This document shows, one piece after another, positions 22,539-33,550 of a stretch of 64,000 nucleotides of DNA. This DNA comes from Haliclona indistincta (Eukaryota; Porifera; Demospongiae; Haplosclerida; Chalinidae). The DNA lies in NCBI GenBank assembly GCA_964017065.1, contig OZ024789.1:4281971-4345970 (forward strand), written 5' to 3'. Below the pieces are notes generated by a model. The model did no database searches. It had not been told where the DNA came from and worked only from the letters and a program-made list of their open reading frames with translations. Within the stretch, counting starts at the first letter, position 1; each line of letters starts with the position of its first letter. The translations under genes and the position numbers were made by a program.

Positions 22539-23006
22539 TAGATGACTTCGGTGTGAACTCTCACCTCATTAAACGCGAGGCAATCTTGGTAGGCGTGCCT
22601 AGGTCGAGCGTTTAAGTTACACCCCTTTGGGGTCAGTGCTGCCTTCTTTCGTGTGTTAAAGCAAGAAAACTATAAAATCAGAGGTCTGGGTTGCTTGAAG
22701 AGCGATTACTACTCCCAACCTTTAAATCTGAGGCCTGAAGAGCGGCGGCTACACCCAAAAGCCACGCCGTAGTACAGGCGTGGCTTTTGGGTGTACCAAT
22801 CGCTCGTCAGGCCTCAGATTTGTAGTTTCGGAGTAGTAATCGCTCTTCAAGCAACCCAGACCTCTGATTTTATAGTTTTCTTGCTTTAACACACGAAAGA
22901 AGGCAGCACTGACCCCAAAGGGGTGTAACTTAAGCGCTAGACCTAGGCACGCCTACCAAGATTGCCTCGCGTTTAATGAGGTGAGAGTTCACACCGAAGT
23001 CATCTA
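22539..23006. mobile_element. Long foldback element flanked by TA
   Basis: A near-perfect inverted repeat. The left arm starts TAGATGACTTCGGTG and the right arm ends CACCGAAGTCATCTA; arms of about 230 bp fold over a short centre near 22770. TA on both sides is consistent with a Tc1/mariner-type target duplication. It separates receptor gene 1 from its MCM2 fragment and is absent at the paralogous position after receptor 2. Confidence 0.85.
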
Positions 23007-23139
23007 TACAGTGTAGCATGTTCTCAATCCTAGACAGATTCTGTTCATGGATATGTTACGACCGGATTCACAACCTGACCCGTTTCAAAGCCGGCCACCG
23101 GTTTCGAAGCCGGTTAACCCGATTTACAACCACATAACA

Positions 23140-23260
23140 ACTAACTCTGAGAGATACCTTCTTCACTCTGATTACCATGTTGACATCCTCATCCAGCACA
23201 TAGACACGAAGATGCAGAGATACATGTACAAATGATAGACTCAATCCATACACTGCCAGT
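23140..23260 (-). pseudogene. MCM2 exon fragment (first duplication unit)
   Basis: The minus strand encodes LHLRVYVLDEDVNMVIRV. This matches the MCM2 exon at 31147-31329 ([18 protein letters not shown]) in the second unit and the conserved MCM2 C-terminal region. Flanking frames are degenerate. The plus-strand phrase at 23015 (AGCATGTTCTCAATCCTAGACA) also matches the MCM2 3' end at 30436. This is a relic with no function expected. Confidence 0.8.
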
Positions 23261-23581
23261 ATGCTGTAGAAGATGACATGTCCAAGAGTGGTATGACCGG
23301 CTGGCACACAATCAGTTGTTAAAATTTCTTTGCAAACATTCTGGATAGCTGGCTTTAGCATGCAACAAGCTGATGTGAAAAATGAATTTAAATTGCAGCC
23401 ATTCAATAATTTTCATTAATGCAAACCTGTTACATGGGACACAAGCAACATAAGAAAGGTGTTAGTATAGGCTGAATATCGATGGGGTCGAGCGAGTAAT
23501 GAAATTCACATCTCGATTCACAATGCATTAATGACCCACGCCCACTAGTTTACTCGAAAAGTGGGCGAGAATTCTACGGGA

Positions 23582-26500
23582 ATGGTGGACGTTGTCGAAG
23601 CTATATCATCGTCAGATGCCACGTACACGGCGCAGCAGCCAGCTGGTTGGAACAAGCCTTGTACAGAGAGTCATCTTGCCTCTATTTCGGAAAATATTGC
23701 TGATTGGCAAGCGGTCTCTCCTCATCTGGGATTGACAGAAGCTGAAGAAACCGCAATTCTAGGGTCACACCCTCATTCTGCATCTGCGCAAAAGATCGCT
23801 ATGTTGAGAAAATGGAAGGAGAAACTAGGAACAGAGGCCACGTACAAGAGACTGTGTCGAGTATTTGAGAATTGTAAGAGAGCTGATCTTGTTGACGTGG
23901 TCAAGCAACTATTGGCAGAGACTGGCAGCTCTTCAGATGAAGAAGGTATCATACCTTGTATGCCTTAATTAGTGTTTATTTGAATTATGAGTTGTCGTGG
24001 TTGTTGTATTGAGCGTAGTAAAGACCAAAATTTCTGATTGTGGTCAAGCAGCCCTCCCCCGATCTATTGGTCAAGGGAATGTAAAATACCCAGTGGCGTA
24101 GCTGTCACTAGCTGAGATCAAGCTGATGGTCTGTGGGTGTGGCTAATTAATTTATAGGTGTGGCTAGTTATTATCTCAGCATGGAGACAACTTTCAAACT
24201 GGAATTTGTTTTCAGCAGCTTTGTGGCCTCAATTAACTTGGTCAACTGATGCCTGGGCCTAGGGTCCTGTAGGCCCAGATTTAGCCATAGTCATAGATAG
24301 TAGTACATAATATCTATGATTTAGCTATGCCACTGAGAATACCAGGTCCTATGTGTGATCATAGTGACAGTAGATTCTAAACCACAACCAATAGCAACTG
24401 TGAATCCAATAATTAGATTCACAACCACCACTCAACTAGCATTTCAATGGCGTTGCCCTTGCCAACTCGTATTTTGGCACAAAACTACACCATCCCTTGC
24501 TGAAACTGGACGTCTTTTGCTCTATCTACTCGATCTCCTGGCATTGCCAGCTAATAACGACATCCTGTTACAATTTCCGTATACTATCAAAACTTAGGTC
24601 CGTATATTCACTTTAGTTAATGTATAGTATTGTGTTCATTGGAAGATGAACTTCTACTCGGCGTCCTGACTTCCACAAACTAGATTTTCACTTGATCGAC
24701 CCAGGATAGCAAACTTCAGCCTATTAGCTATCGATTGAGCTAAAAATGTTGCAGTAGAGTTGAAAAAAGTCCGTTCCAAAACGCACTTCAAAGTCGCGAC
24801 TATCGCCCAATTGTTAATGTATTAGCTGATGTCAAAATGTGATTTTTATCGAGTTTTGAGCGACTGTAACTAAAAAACTAAACTCGATTTTGAGTTGATC
24901 GACCCCAGGTCTAATAGAACAGGGTCTGAAGATTTGAATGGTGTGTTCAAAATTGAAATCCAAAGAAAAAAGTAGGTTCCACTTTTGAGGTGAAGTTAGG
25001 TAAGAAACAAGTTTTGCCCGGGAAGAAATGAAGTACAGCAGTTGTGTTTAGGACAGTTTGAGCATGGATTATTCAGTTTAAACTGTAGCGCTAGTATCTC
25101 AGACTATCCCTAGACTGTCTAGAAACTAGTACTTGACAATTCTAGTGTAGCAAAGGCTCAGGAGGGAGGCCAGAAGTCACTGTGACCGCCATTCTCTATG
25201 AGCTCTGATTTCGTCGCGCTGCTTACTTTCTGTTCTGAAAAGAACATTGTTACAGGTAATACATAAGCTTGAGCTTCTTAGCATAGCTATACACAACCGT
25301 GTTGAAACAGTGGACGTCTATACTGCAAGCGTTGTAGAGCTGTGAAGTTGCCTACCTGTACCATGCTAGCGAACGGCGACAAGGCTTTGTAGTTCAGAGC
25401 GAAGGAAGCAGACGTTCAAGGCGCACCAATAGGAGTCCTTTTCGGTACCACAGACGCTACTGGGACTAGTAGAAACTGTGCAAGAAGACGCACAGTGAAC
25501 TATGATCAAAGGTGACCTTCACGGAACGGAGCGGTTGTCATTAGCAACCCGTTATATTAATCGTGTTACATTACAAGTAAATCGTGTTCTGTGCATAAAC
25601 GTAATTCCGTGTGATGTCTTTTATTTCTGGTAATGGGCTACACCGTAACAGAACAATTTTTCTAAATAAACGGCACACTGCTGTGAAAAATTGAAAAATC
25701 CATGCTGCGTGACTGTCTGGTCCAGTTTCGTCGACTCCATCCATTAGTCAATTGACCACGCCCATGCACGCGACCACACTCATACGACCAATGTATCCAT
25801 GGCTGAATAGAATCAGCGATCCTTGTGTTGAGGACCAGAAGCCACGTTTAGAACGACTCTCCCGACCTTAGGTTTTCAGGGTCTAGGGTTTAGTTTTGAA
25901 TATAAATGAGGCAGCATTCCTCCTGGAACCTTGTACGCAAAAGCGCGCGCCTCCATACAGATAGTTTACCTGCTAATTTGTTGTGAGGCCTAATATTGTT
26001 GGTGTTGTCAAGCGGACCGACATTTTGGAGGCCTGGCTGCAGATAAAACTTCCAGTATGATATTATTATAAAATTATACCGCCTAGAACTACTAGCTACT
26101 GTTCCTAAAAGAATGCTGAAGTACAGGTGCCAACCAAGGGCCAATTTGCAAAAGTTTTGCTTTCGTATAAAATCGTGTTCTAGACGGTATTCTCTGTCGT
26201 TACCTTGTAGTTTGGATCCATCTGTCACTACCTAGTTGATGTTACCAGATATTTTACACAATTAGGTGGCCTTCACACGGCTCCGCTTCGAAAGTAACCG
26301 GGTATCAGGTATTCGTTTTCAACCAAGAATTTACAGTGTTCACACGTATCCGTGTACACTGAAACTACTACTACTAGAGGCTGGATACGAGGCTACAGCC
26401 ATGCATGCATGCCTCCCAAGCGCGCGAGCACACGACAATCACGTGTGCAGCGTGCTAGTGGCTCAAGTATTTGGATTCCCTGTTCACACGGCGCCTGATA

Positions 26501-29500
26501 TTGACTCTGATTTCAAGGTCTCCGCTAAAGTCTCCGGATACAAACGTACCTGGATTCAATATCCGTTTTCATTGGATACGTGTGAACGAGAGGCCTAAAC
26601 GGATAGAAATGTACCAGGGTTTCCGTGAATCCGGAGCCGTGTGAACGCCGCCTCAAACTATACTATTATAGTCTATTGTTTTAACGATTTCAGTTGTATT
26701 TTCAGTTGAAATTCATGCAATAATGTTAGCTGTAGGATAGTGATGTTCACCAAAAATAAAAAATCATGGCATTATAGAGTAATAATTTGAGAATCTGGAC
26801 CCTCTGTGCATCCTCCATAGTCTGCTGACTCTTGGCTTTACATTAATCAAAATGCTCACTCTCTGATATTGCATTGTTCACATCATCTTTGCATTGTTCA
26901 GTCATGTAGTTGAAGTGTTCTAGAAGTCTAAAAAGTGTATCTTTAATACTCAAGCCATAATTATGTGTTCTAAGAGATAATATAACCATTTTTACACTTG
27001 GGGAGCACTCAGTAGTACAGCAATGTCAGAATTGAGTATGAAAGGCTGATCCCTAGAAGCATGAAAGTAGTAAAATGTAGCTAAAACTAAGATAAACTGC
27101 TCCCAAAGTAAAAATATATTGTGCACTGTAGTCTGTGTATCCCAAAGTCGAGTTTTCATTGATACTATCCCGGGTAGCGAGTCACTGCTGCAATCTTAGC
27201 CTGCAATCCAGCTTGCTTTCTGCATTTTATCTATGAAGACTTACTGAAATTGTTTTTCCGATATTCTCTGGCGGCTAGGACAGCAAACTGCACAGCAATA
27301 GCGTGGAATGTGCTCTTTCGACCATTCTTGATGTGCCTCCAAAATGTTTGATTTATGGAATTTCTTTCTATGATATGGTGTTAGATGGATATAATTTAAA
27401 AATTGGCATGTAAGCCATCTATTGTCATCAAATGTGGGTCACTGTAACATTGCTGATTTATTGTCGATAAATCGAGAGTTGACGAAATGGCACTAACTCA
27501 TGCAAAATCCATGCTACTCGACTGGCAACGATAGTTTCTAGGCGCGCTAGCGAATAATCGCGTTGTTACTAGATTTTAGCTCTGCTGAAACCTACATTTC
27601 TGGAATCTTGAGCTCATAGAAGTATTTGCTGATGAGTTTTATGAATAAACACTTCAATCATGGACCGCAGTCCTCCGTTTTCTTGTGAGCAAGCCAACTG
27701 GTTAAATTTCATGATACAAACAGCTATCAAGACGTACTTGCTAGGCTGCTAATATCACTCTGTCCGCTGCTTTAGTTTTTCAGAAACACTGACCATAGCA
27801 ACGCACGGCGCCGTGAATATTAATTAGTTCCCTAATTATTAATTAGCACCCTTAATTATTCACTGGGAGTAGAGTCAAAATATGATCCAGGTTGATCTAA
27901 TATCTCTTAACATTGCAGGTGGACATTTTCACGGCTTGGCACCAGATCAGAAAAAATTGAAACAAGATCCTTGTGCTGAATTTGTGACCAACCTTCAACA
28001 GTTGTATAGAAGAGCCCAACCTCCAACCTGGGATCCTCTCCCTCAATGCGGGCATATCAAACTAGCCATGATAAAGGAGAAAGGAAAGCGATATGCATGT
28101 GACCAGATAGTTGCCCAGAGCAGAGTAGAGGGAGACGTAAATCAAGCTTTAACAGAAAAGGTACCGGTGGACTCTGATAAACTTTTTAATGTTGACACTT
28201 TCGACAATGACCGTCAGGTGATTCTAGTTGAAGGAGTGGGAGGAATGGGAAAAACAAGTCTTGCCTACCAATATGCCAAGAAATGGGCAGAAGGAAGCTT
28301 TAGTGTGTTTGACGCTGTGGTGCTTGTTCGTCTACGAGTCTTAAACGAACACGATATACGTGAAGTTGATCATATCTTGCCTCACCTTCTCTTTCTAGCT
28401 AGTGATAAGCAAATGCCATCAGAAATGATCAAACATTTCTTTAGCGAGCTGAAGACTCTCTTCATCTTGGACGGCTGGGACGAAACTCCAACAAGTATCC
28501 ATAACATAATTCTCAAAAGCCTGCAGTCAGTTTCTCCACTAACTACAATATTAATAACCTCTCGACCTGACTTTTCGTTGAATCTTCACAATCTAGCTAA
28601 CCGGGTAGAAATTCTTGGCTTCACAAAGAATGATATTCATAATTACTTTAAGGCAGCATTAGAATCTCAACTGTCCAGTGACAGTAAAGTGAGATCAGCT
28701 TGTGATAAACTAAGCGATCATTTCTGTCGTTACCCAGAAATTGAAAGCTGTTGCTATGTGCCTCTGAATGCTGCCATTCTAGCATATATATACCTCTGCC
28801 GCGAACAGATCTTACCCATCACTCGATGTCAGCTGTTTCAAGAGCTCGTATTATGCTGCATAGTTCGTGAACTGAAAACTCGGCAACCTGATAGAGTCCT
28901 TGGAAATGTTTCCTCATTTGAGGACCTCCCTGTTGATCTAAAGGAACAGTTATACAAGCTCAGTAAGCAGGCATTTGAGGGAATGATCGATAATAAGATT
29001 GTTTTTACACAGAAGGAACTCACATCACTCTCTACATTAGGTCTGCTTCATAGTGTCCAGGGGTTTGGATCAATTGGTAGAAAATTAGTCACTTGTAACT
29101 TTATTCATCTAGCTGTCCAAGAGCTTCTTGCTGCTTACTTTATATCTCAGTTACAACCATCAGTGCATTCTAAACAGTTCAAAAATCTATTGAAAATCAA
29201 TCACATGTTTCCTGTACTCCAGTTCTACAGTGGTCTAACTAGGCTCGCCAATGAGGGTGTACGAAACCTCATCGTTGATAAATTTCATGTCAATGACAAA
29301 CGATGCAAACAATGGCACAGAAACCTCTTAGTGTTTATTAACTGCATCTTTGAAGCACAAATGGAAGACCAGGCATTTTATAAGCAAATCACTATTATGC
29401 ATAGATTGACTTTGAATTTTCACCAAATTTCCTTGAGTCCAGTGGACTGTCTCTCATTAGAATTCTTCCTGTCCTCCATTGGAAGAATGAAAAAGGGAAA

Positions 29501-30158
29501 TATATCGATATACCTTGACTCTTGTAGCCTAAATGATGACTCTATTAGTCTACTACTTGGAATTTCCTCTGAGCATACATCCTCTGGATCAAGTGTTTTG
29601 GAGTCTTTGGATAAATTTTCTGTAATGGGAAATACTTACACAGATACTGGGCTTATTCATTTTGTTAAAGCTCTAGATCTTACCTCCATCAGCACTTTAA
29701 AAATCGGTAATGGCTTTGTAACAGACAAAGGAATCGAGCCACTGCTGAAGCTACTTCCAAGGCAACATTCACTGGAGGAGCTGGAATTGTGTTGGTCATC
29801 ACCGCATGATGACAAATCACTGGAGAAAATCGGAGAGTGTGCAAAGAGAATGAGTAAACTCAAAAAATTAGTTCTATTGCCTAATTTATCTCGTACATGT
29901 AAGCAATTCGCGTCAGAAGAAACAGAACAATGGATTCAAAGTCTGATTGATGGTGGCAACTGTCTCATGTATTCTCTTGAGTCCAGTATGGTTGGGGAAC
30001 TTGTTATGCACATTATTTTCTATACCAAAAGTATGTATGCTTATAGTGACCAAGTAATCAGTTCACTAAAAGAGACAAGAGACAAAATCAACATTGAAAG
30101 AAAAAAGACAAGTCTCCCTCACTTTAAATTTGATCTTCAAATTCTGGTCTCCCTCTGA
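23582..30158 (+). CDS. Death-NACHT-LRR receptor (NLR-like) 2
   Basis: Exon 1 23582-23945, intron 23946-27918 (GTATCA...TTGCAG, phase 1), exon 2 27919-30158; 867 residues. I chose the ATG at 23582. The Death domain (HLASISENIADWQAVSPHLG, MLRKWKEKLGTEATYKRLCR) is joined through SSDEEG to the NACHT domain with the same P-loop GVGGMGKTS, Walker B LFILDGWDE and TILITSRPDF as receptor 1. The C-terminal LRR-like part is also conserved. Exon 2 is highly similar to receptor 1, with most differences scattered in the 3' half. The intron is ten times longer than in receptor 1 because it has collected at least two transposons (24091, 26265). Whether such a long intron is spliced efficiently cannot be judged here. 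Confidence 0.9.
24091..24335. mobile_element. hAT-type MITE in the intron of receptor 2
   Basis: The ends CAGTGGCGTAGCT and AGCTATGCCACTG are inverted repeats. The 8-bp flanks AAAATACC and AGAATACC match at 7 of 8 positions, as expected for a hAT target duplication. 245 bp, non-coding. Confidence 0.85.
24336..26264. other. Intron DNA of receptor 2 without a supported exon
   Basis: Mostly unique-looking AT-rich sequence. Near 25590-25640 the phrase ATCGTGTTCTGTGCATAAACG recurs at 52631, so part is a dispersed repeat. No exon or RNA gene was seen. Confidence 0.5.
26265..26654. mobile_element. MITE with TTCACACGGCTCCG ends (PIF/Harbinger-like)
   Basis: The left end GGTGGCCTTCACACGGCTCCG is mirrored by CGGAGCCGTGTGAACGCCGCC. 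The flanking trinucleotides TTA and TCA fit a 3-bp TWA-like target only loosely. The interior has more copies of the GGATTC/GAATCC theme. It lies in the intron of receptor 2. Confidence 0.65.
26655..27881. other. Remaining intron DNA of receptor 2
   Basis: No gene, clear repeat boundary or RNA was recognised. A cluster of TAATTAATTAG/CCCTAATT motifs lies just before the acceptor (27815-27865). Confidence 0.4.
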
Positions 30159-30447
30159 TGCAGCAATAATTATAACTCTTGAAAAAATATTTTGTAAAAG
30201 ATTCTCATTTTGTGGATTATATTTTTGCTTTATTTTTGCTTTTTCATTAAAATTTTATGACGCAAGTCAATCAATTATTTGCATGATCTATTGCGATTGT
30301 CTGAGTTGAAAACAAATTATAAACTGAGAATGCATTCTGTGCATGGTGTCAGCTTTTTGACTGTATCAGTAACGTCTACATGAACCACATGTTTCAAACT
30401 TTCGATTTTCAGCATTAAAACACCATAATGACAGCATGCTCTCAGTC

Positions 30448-33040
30448 CTAGACATTCTGTAGAATGAGTCTGCGTTTACGATCGTATGTGAACTTGTTAG
30501 TTTTGAAGATGTCGCTGTCATAAAACGTTCCCAGAGTGTGAATGTTGATCTGCCTAGCCTGTAAGAGATAACATGAGAACATTCAATGCAGCACATCTTG
30601 CTCTGTCTCACCTTGTCCACAAACTCTTCCTCGGGCACCTCAATGATGTCCTGCAGGACATCATTGAGGTGCCCGAGGAAGAGTTTGGTCACCTCCATAC
30701 CTGTTCCTGTTGAAGGTCATCCTGTTGAAGGTCTGAACAGGTATGGTCACCTCCATACCTGTTCCTGTTGAAGGTCATCTGGTCTGATGCCAGCTGCTTG
30801 AGAATAAACAACAGCAACTCATTGTTGTCACGCTTGTAGGCAAGGTAACGAGCAAATGCCTGAAGTAGTAAACAACAACGAATGTAGCTTACTGTAGAGC
30901 AAATCTTGAGCATTAAATTATAGAGAAACTTATCATTGGATTTCATTAGAACCGTCTATGCACAATATTCACGAAATTTGAGGTTTATGCAATAATTCTT
31001 TTGCAAAATTAGGTGAAGAAAACTCTTCAGTAATTGGTAAAAGAAATTTCTTTCATTCATTAGAACCATCTATGCACAACATTCACCCTTTTAATCAGTT
31101 TTTGGCTTTTGTAGATTGTGAACATAATTCATTTCAAGTTACGTACCTTCTTCATTGTACGCATGACAGCGTATTTCTGAGTATCAATGAAGCTCTCTAG
31201 CATCACTCTGATTGCCATGTTGACATCTACATCCAGCACATAGTCACGAAGATGCATCCTAGCATGAGCCTCTGAGATACGAATGAGTGACTCAATGTGA
31301 CGAACAGTGATAGGTACACTGCCAGTACGCTGCAGGAAGAAAGAGATTAAAAATGAACGACTAGACGTTCAAAGGATGTGTGTCCATGAGAGATAATGAG
31401 TGTGAGTGTGTGTGTGTGAGTTGATGAGAATCATAGTGAAATCTTTGTCACTCCGATTGCAGGCATAGTTTTTGCACTTGATAGTACACAATGAACATCA
31501 ACACACACATCCATCGAGCAAGAGAACAAATTGACAATTTCAAAAATTCATGTCTCAAAAGCTTTTCTGCAGTTGCAGTTTTCCAATCTAGAAACTAGTT
31601 TGATATAGCATGAACAGTGTAAGCTGCATGTTAAACTGCTCAGAAATTATCCAAAAATCAGTTCAGGCATGTTCTATACGTACCATAGACTCTTTCCTCA
31701 GCTCAGCATATAGTTTAGACACCTTGTCCTGATCCACTTGATGTAATTTAGGATGGATCTTCTCTTTAGCATAGATGACGTACTTACCGAGCACATCTTG
31801 TGGGAGGGGCCTGACCCCGTGAGAATTAGGAGGTTGTGTGAAGGACTGAAGTGTCATCGTCACTAGTAACACCAACTTGTGAAGGATGGTGACGAATGTG
31901 ACTACCAACAACAAACCAAGCCAAGATCTCATCCTGCATGGATGAAGAGAGAGAGAAAGAGAGAGAGGGAGAGGGAGAGAGAGGGAGGGAGGGAAGGAGG
32001 GAGGGAGAGAGGGATGGAGAGAGGGATGGAGAAGGGAAAGAGAAAGAGTGTGTGGCAGAGAGATAGAGAGAGAGAGAGAAAGAAAGAAAGAGAGAGTGAG
32101 GTTAAAATGTTGCTAAAATGAAACCCGTACAGATTTGGGTTTTAAATTGTGCTTGCTTAAGTAATTATAGACTAGTAGTGTATGTATAAAAGAGCTATTA
32201 TTAATAATTCAAAGTCATGACATTTCTGTGTGTAGTACATGAGTGAAATTGTGAAGTTCACCTCAACAGGATCCACCATATCTCTCACAACACAGAGAAT
32301 ATCAAATCGTGACAGTATAGGTTCGGTCAGATCAACCTGGAGAACACACAGTCGAACAGTGCTTGACTATACAATAATCTTACATTTTCAGCAAAAGACA
32401 GTGAGGGATCGTATCATCCTCCGATAGGATTGGAAGCAGCTATAATAGAGCAGCGAGCCTGTGATGATGTGTATTGAGCAAAAAATTAAAGCTAGTGCTA
32501 CAATGTAGTAGTACAGTACAATCAATTATTCACATTCAAAGGTCATAGCTATAAAGCATCATATAAATGGACAGCCTCTCTTAAACATGTTCCAATAATA
32601 TTATGCCCTTTGTTTTTGACGTATAACACGAGAGAGGTATACTGAAGTATATATTTGTGAGTGAATTCTGACTTGTAGAGAGGTGACAATTCCAGCTTTA
32701 GAGATTGATATGCTCTGTTGCTCCATTGATGATTGATATGCTCTGAGGCACTCTTCCCTGTAATGATAATAGGGTGCTATGGCATGCATGGCAACCTTCT
32801 TGTGGTACTTTAGAAACTGAGATTTGCTGTTCCGGCCAGGGTGACCACGGAGAAAAACATTGATAATTGATATCACCTCTTAGCTTATGCTTTCCACCTG
32901 AGGAGGGAAAAAGAGAAAACCAGCTGTATGACTGCACACATACTAAAATTATACACTTTATGACACAAAAAATTGTATAACTGACTTGGGTTCTCCTCCA
33001 GAACAAGTGCTCTCTTGACATCCTCATGTCCTTACACAGA
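30448..33040 (-). pseudogene. MCM2: Truncated, rearranged MCM2 gene copy
   Basis: Intact MCM2 is a subunit of the hexameric replicative helicase. Spliced exons, right to left: about 32995-33040 (GHEDVKRALV), 32673-32897 (GKHKLRGDI, then a shifted INVFLRG, KSQFLKY, EQQSISISKAGIVTSLQ), 32262-32336 ([19 protein letters not shown]), 31684-31933 ([20 protein letters not shown], then after a frameshift [18 protein letters not shown]), 31147-31329 ([20 protein letters not shown]), about 30760-30859 (FARYLAYKRDNNELLLFILK), 30612-30664 (DIIEVPEEEFVDK) and 30448-30558 ([18 protein letters not shown], stop). The N-terminal half is missing. The Walker A region is altered (RGHPGRNSKSQ where GDPGTAKSQ is usual). 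The sensor/Walker B block with DEFDK is deleted, and a palindrome and a tandem duplication interrupt the 30620-30780 exon. Introns are kept, so it is a segmental rather than a processed copy. Confidence 0.85.
31945..32100. repeat. GA-rich microsatellite in an MCM2 intron
   Basis: GAGA/GGGA run next to the acceptor of the exon ending at 31933. Confidence 0.95.
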
Positions 33041-33220
33041 AGGAGCTATATGCTAGCAAAGATCTACCTGCTACTAATATAATGATGGACACAAGAGACA
33101 TACGAAGGCAGTAGTAAGAGTTGAAGAGAATCGGTCAAGGATTTGCAGAGTTACAGAATAAAAATGATTACGAATTGGCGTTAATTTTTCAATGGTTTTT
33201 CTATTGGAAATATGGTATTA

Positions 33221-33550
33221 AAGTAATAAAAACATTTTAACAAAAATGAAAGAGATTTAGGGTTGGTACATGTATCGAAAAAGTATGGAAACAAGATTGT
33301 GAAAAGGTAAGTAAACAAGATTTGAAATAAAAGGATTGTAACAATAGCAGTGTAATGCTACCTCCCTATTAAATTAACCACAACTATCGAAAGCAGTTAA
33401 TTTAGGGAGGTAGCATTACACTGCTATTGTTACAATCCTTTTATTTCAAATCTTGTTTACTTACCTTTTCACAATCTTGTTTCCATACTTTTTCGATACA
33501 TGTACCAACCCTAAATCTCTTTCATTTTTGTTAAAATGTTTTTATTACTT
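33221..33550. repeat. Near-perfect 330-bp hairpin
   Basis: The arm starting AAGTAATAAAAACATTTTAA is mirrored by the arm ending in TTTATTACTT. The arms are about 150 bp with almost no mismatch, around a short loop near 33385. It lies just upstream of the truncated MCM2 copy. It may be a recent MITE or a source of double-stranded RNA. Confidence 0.85.

Noticed and set aside
26266..26598. 110-codon plus-strand frame
   Set aside because: Lies wholly within a MITE with matching inverted ends, no domain, no splice context.
30448..33040. Functional MCM2 gene
   Set aside because: Missing N-terminal half, altered Walker A, deleted Walker B, a frameshift near 31840 and a palindrome in an exon; I treat it as a pseudogene unless reads correct these.
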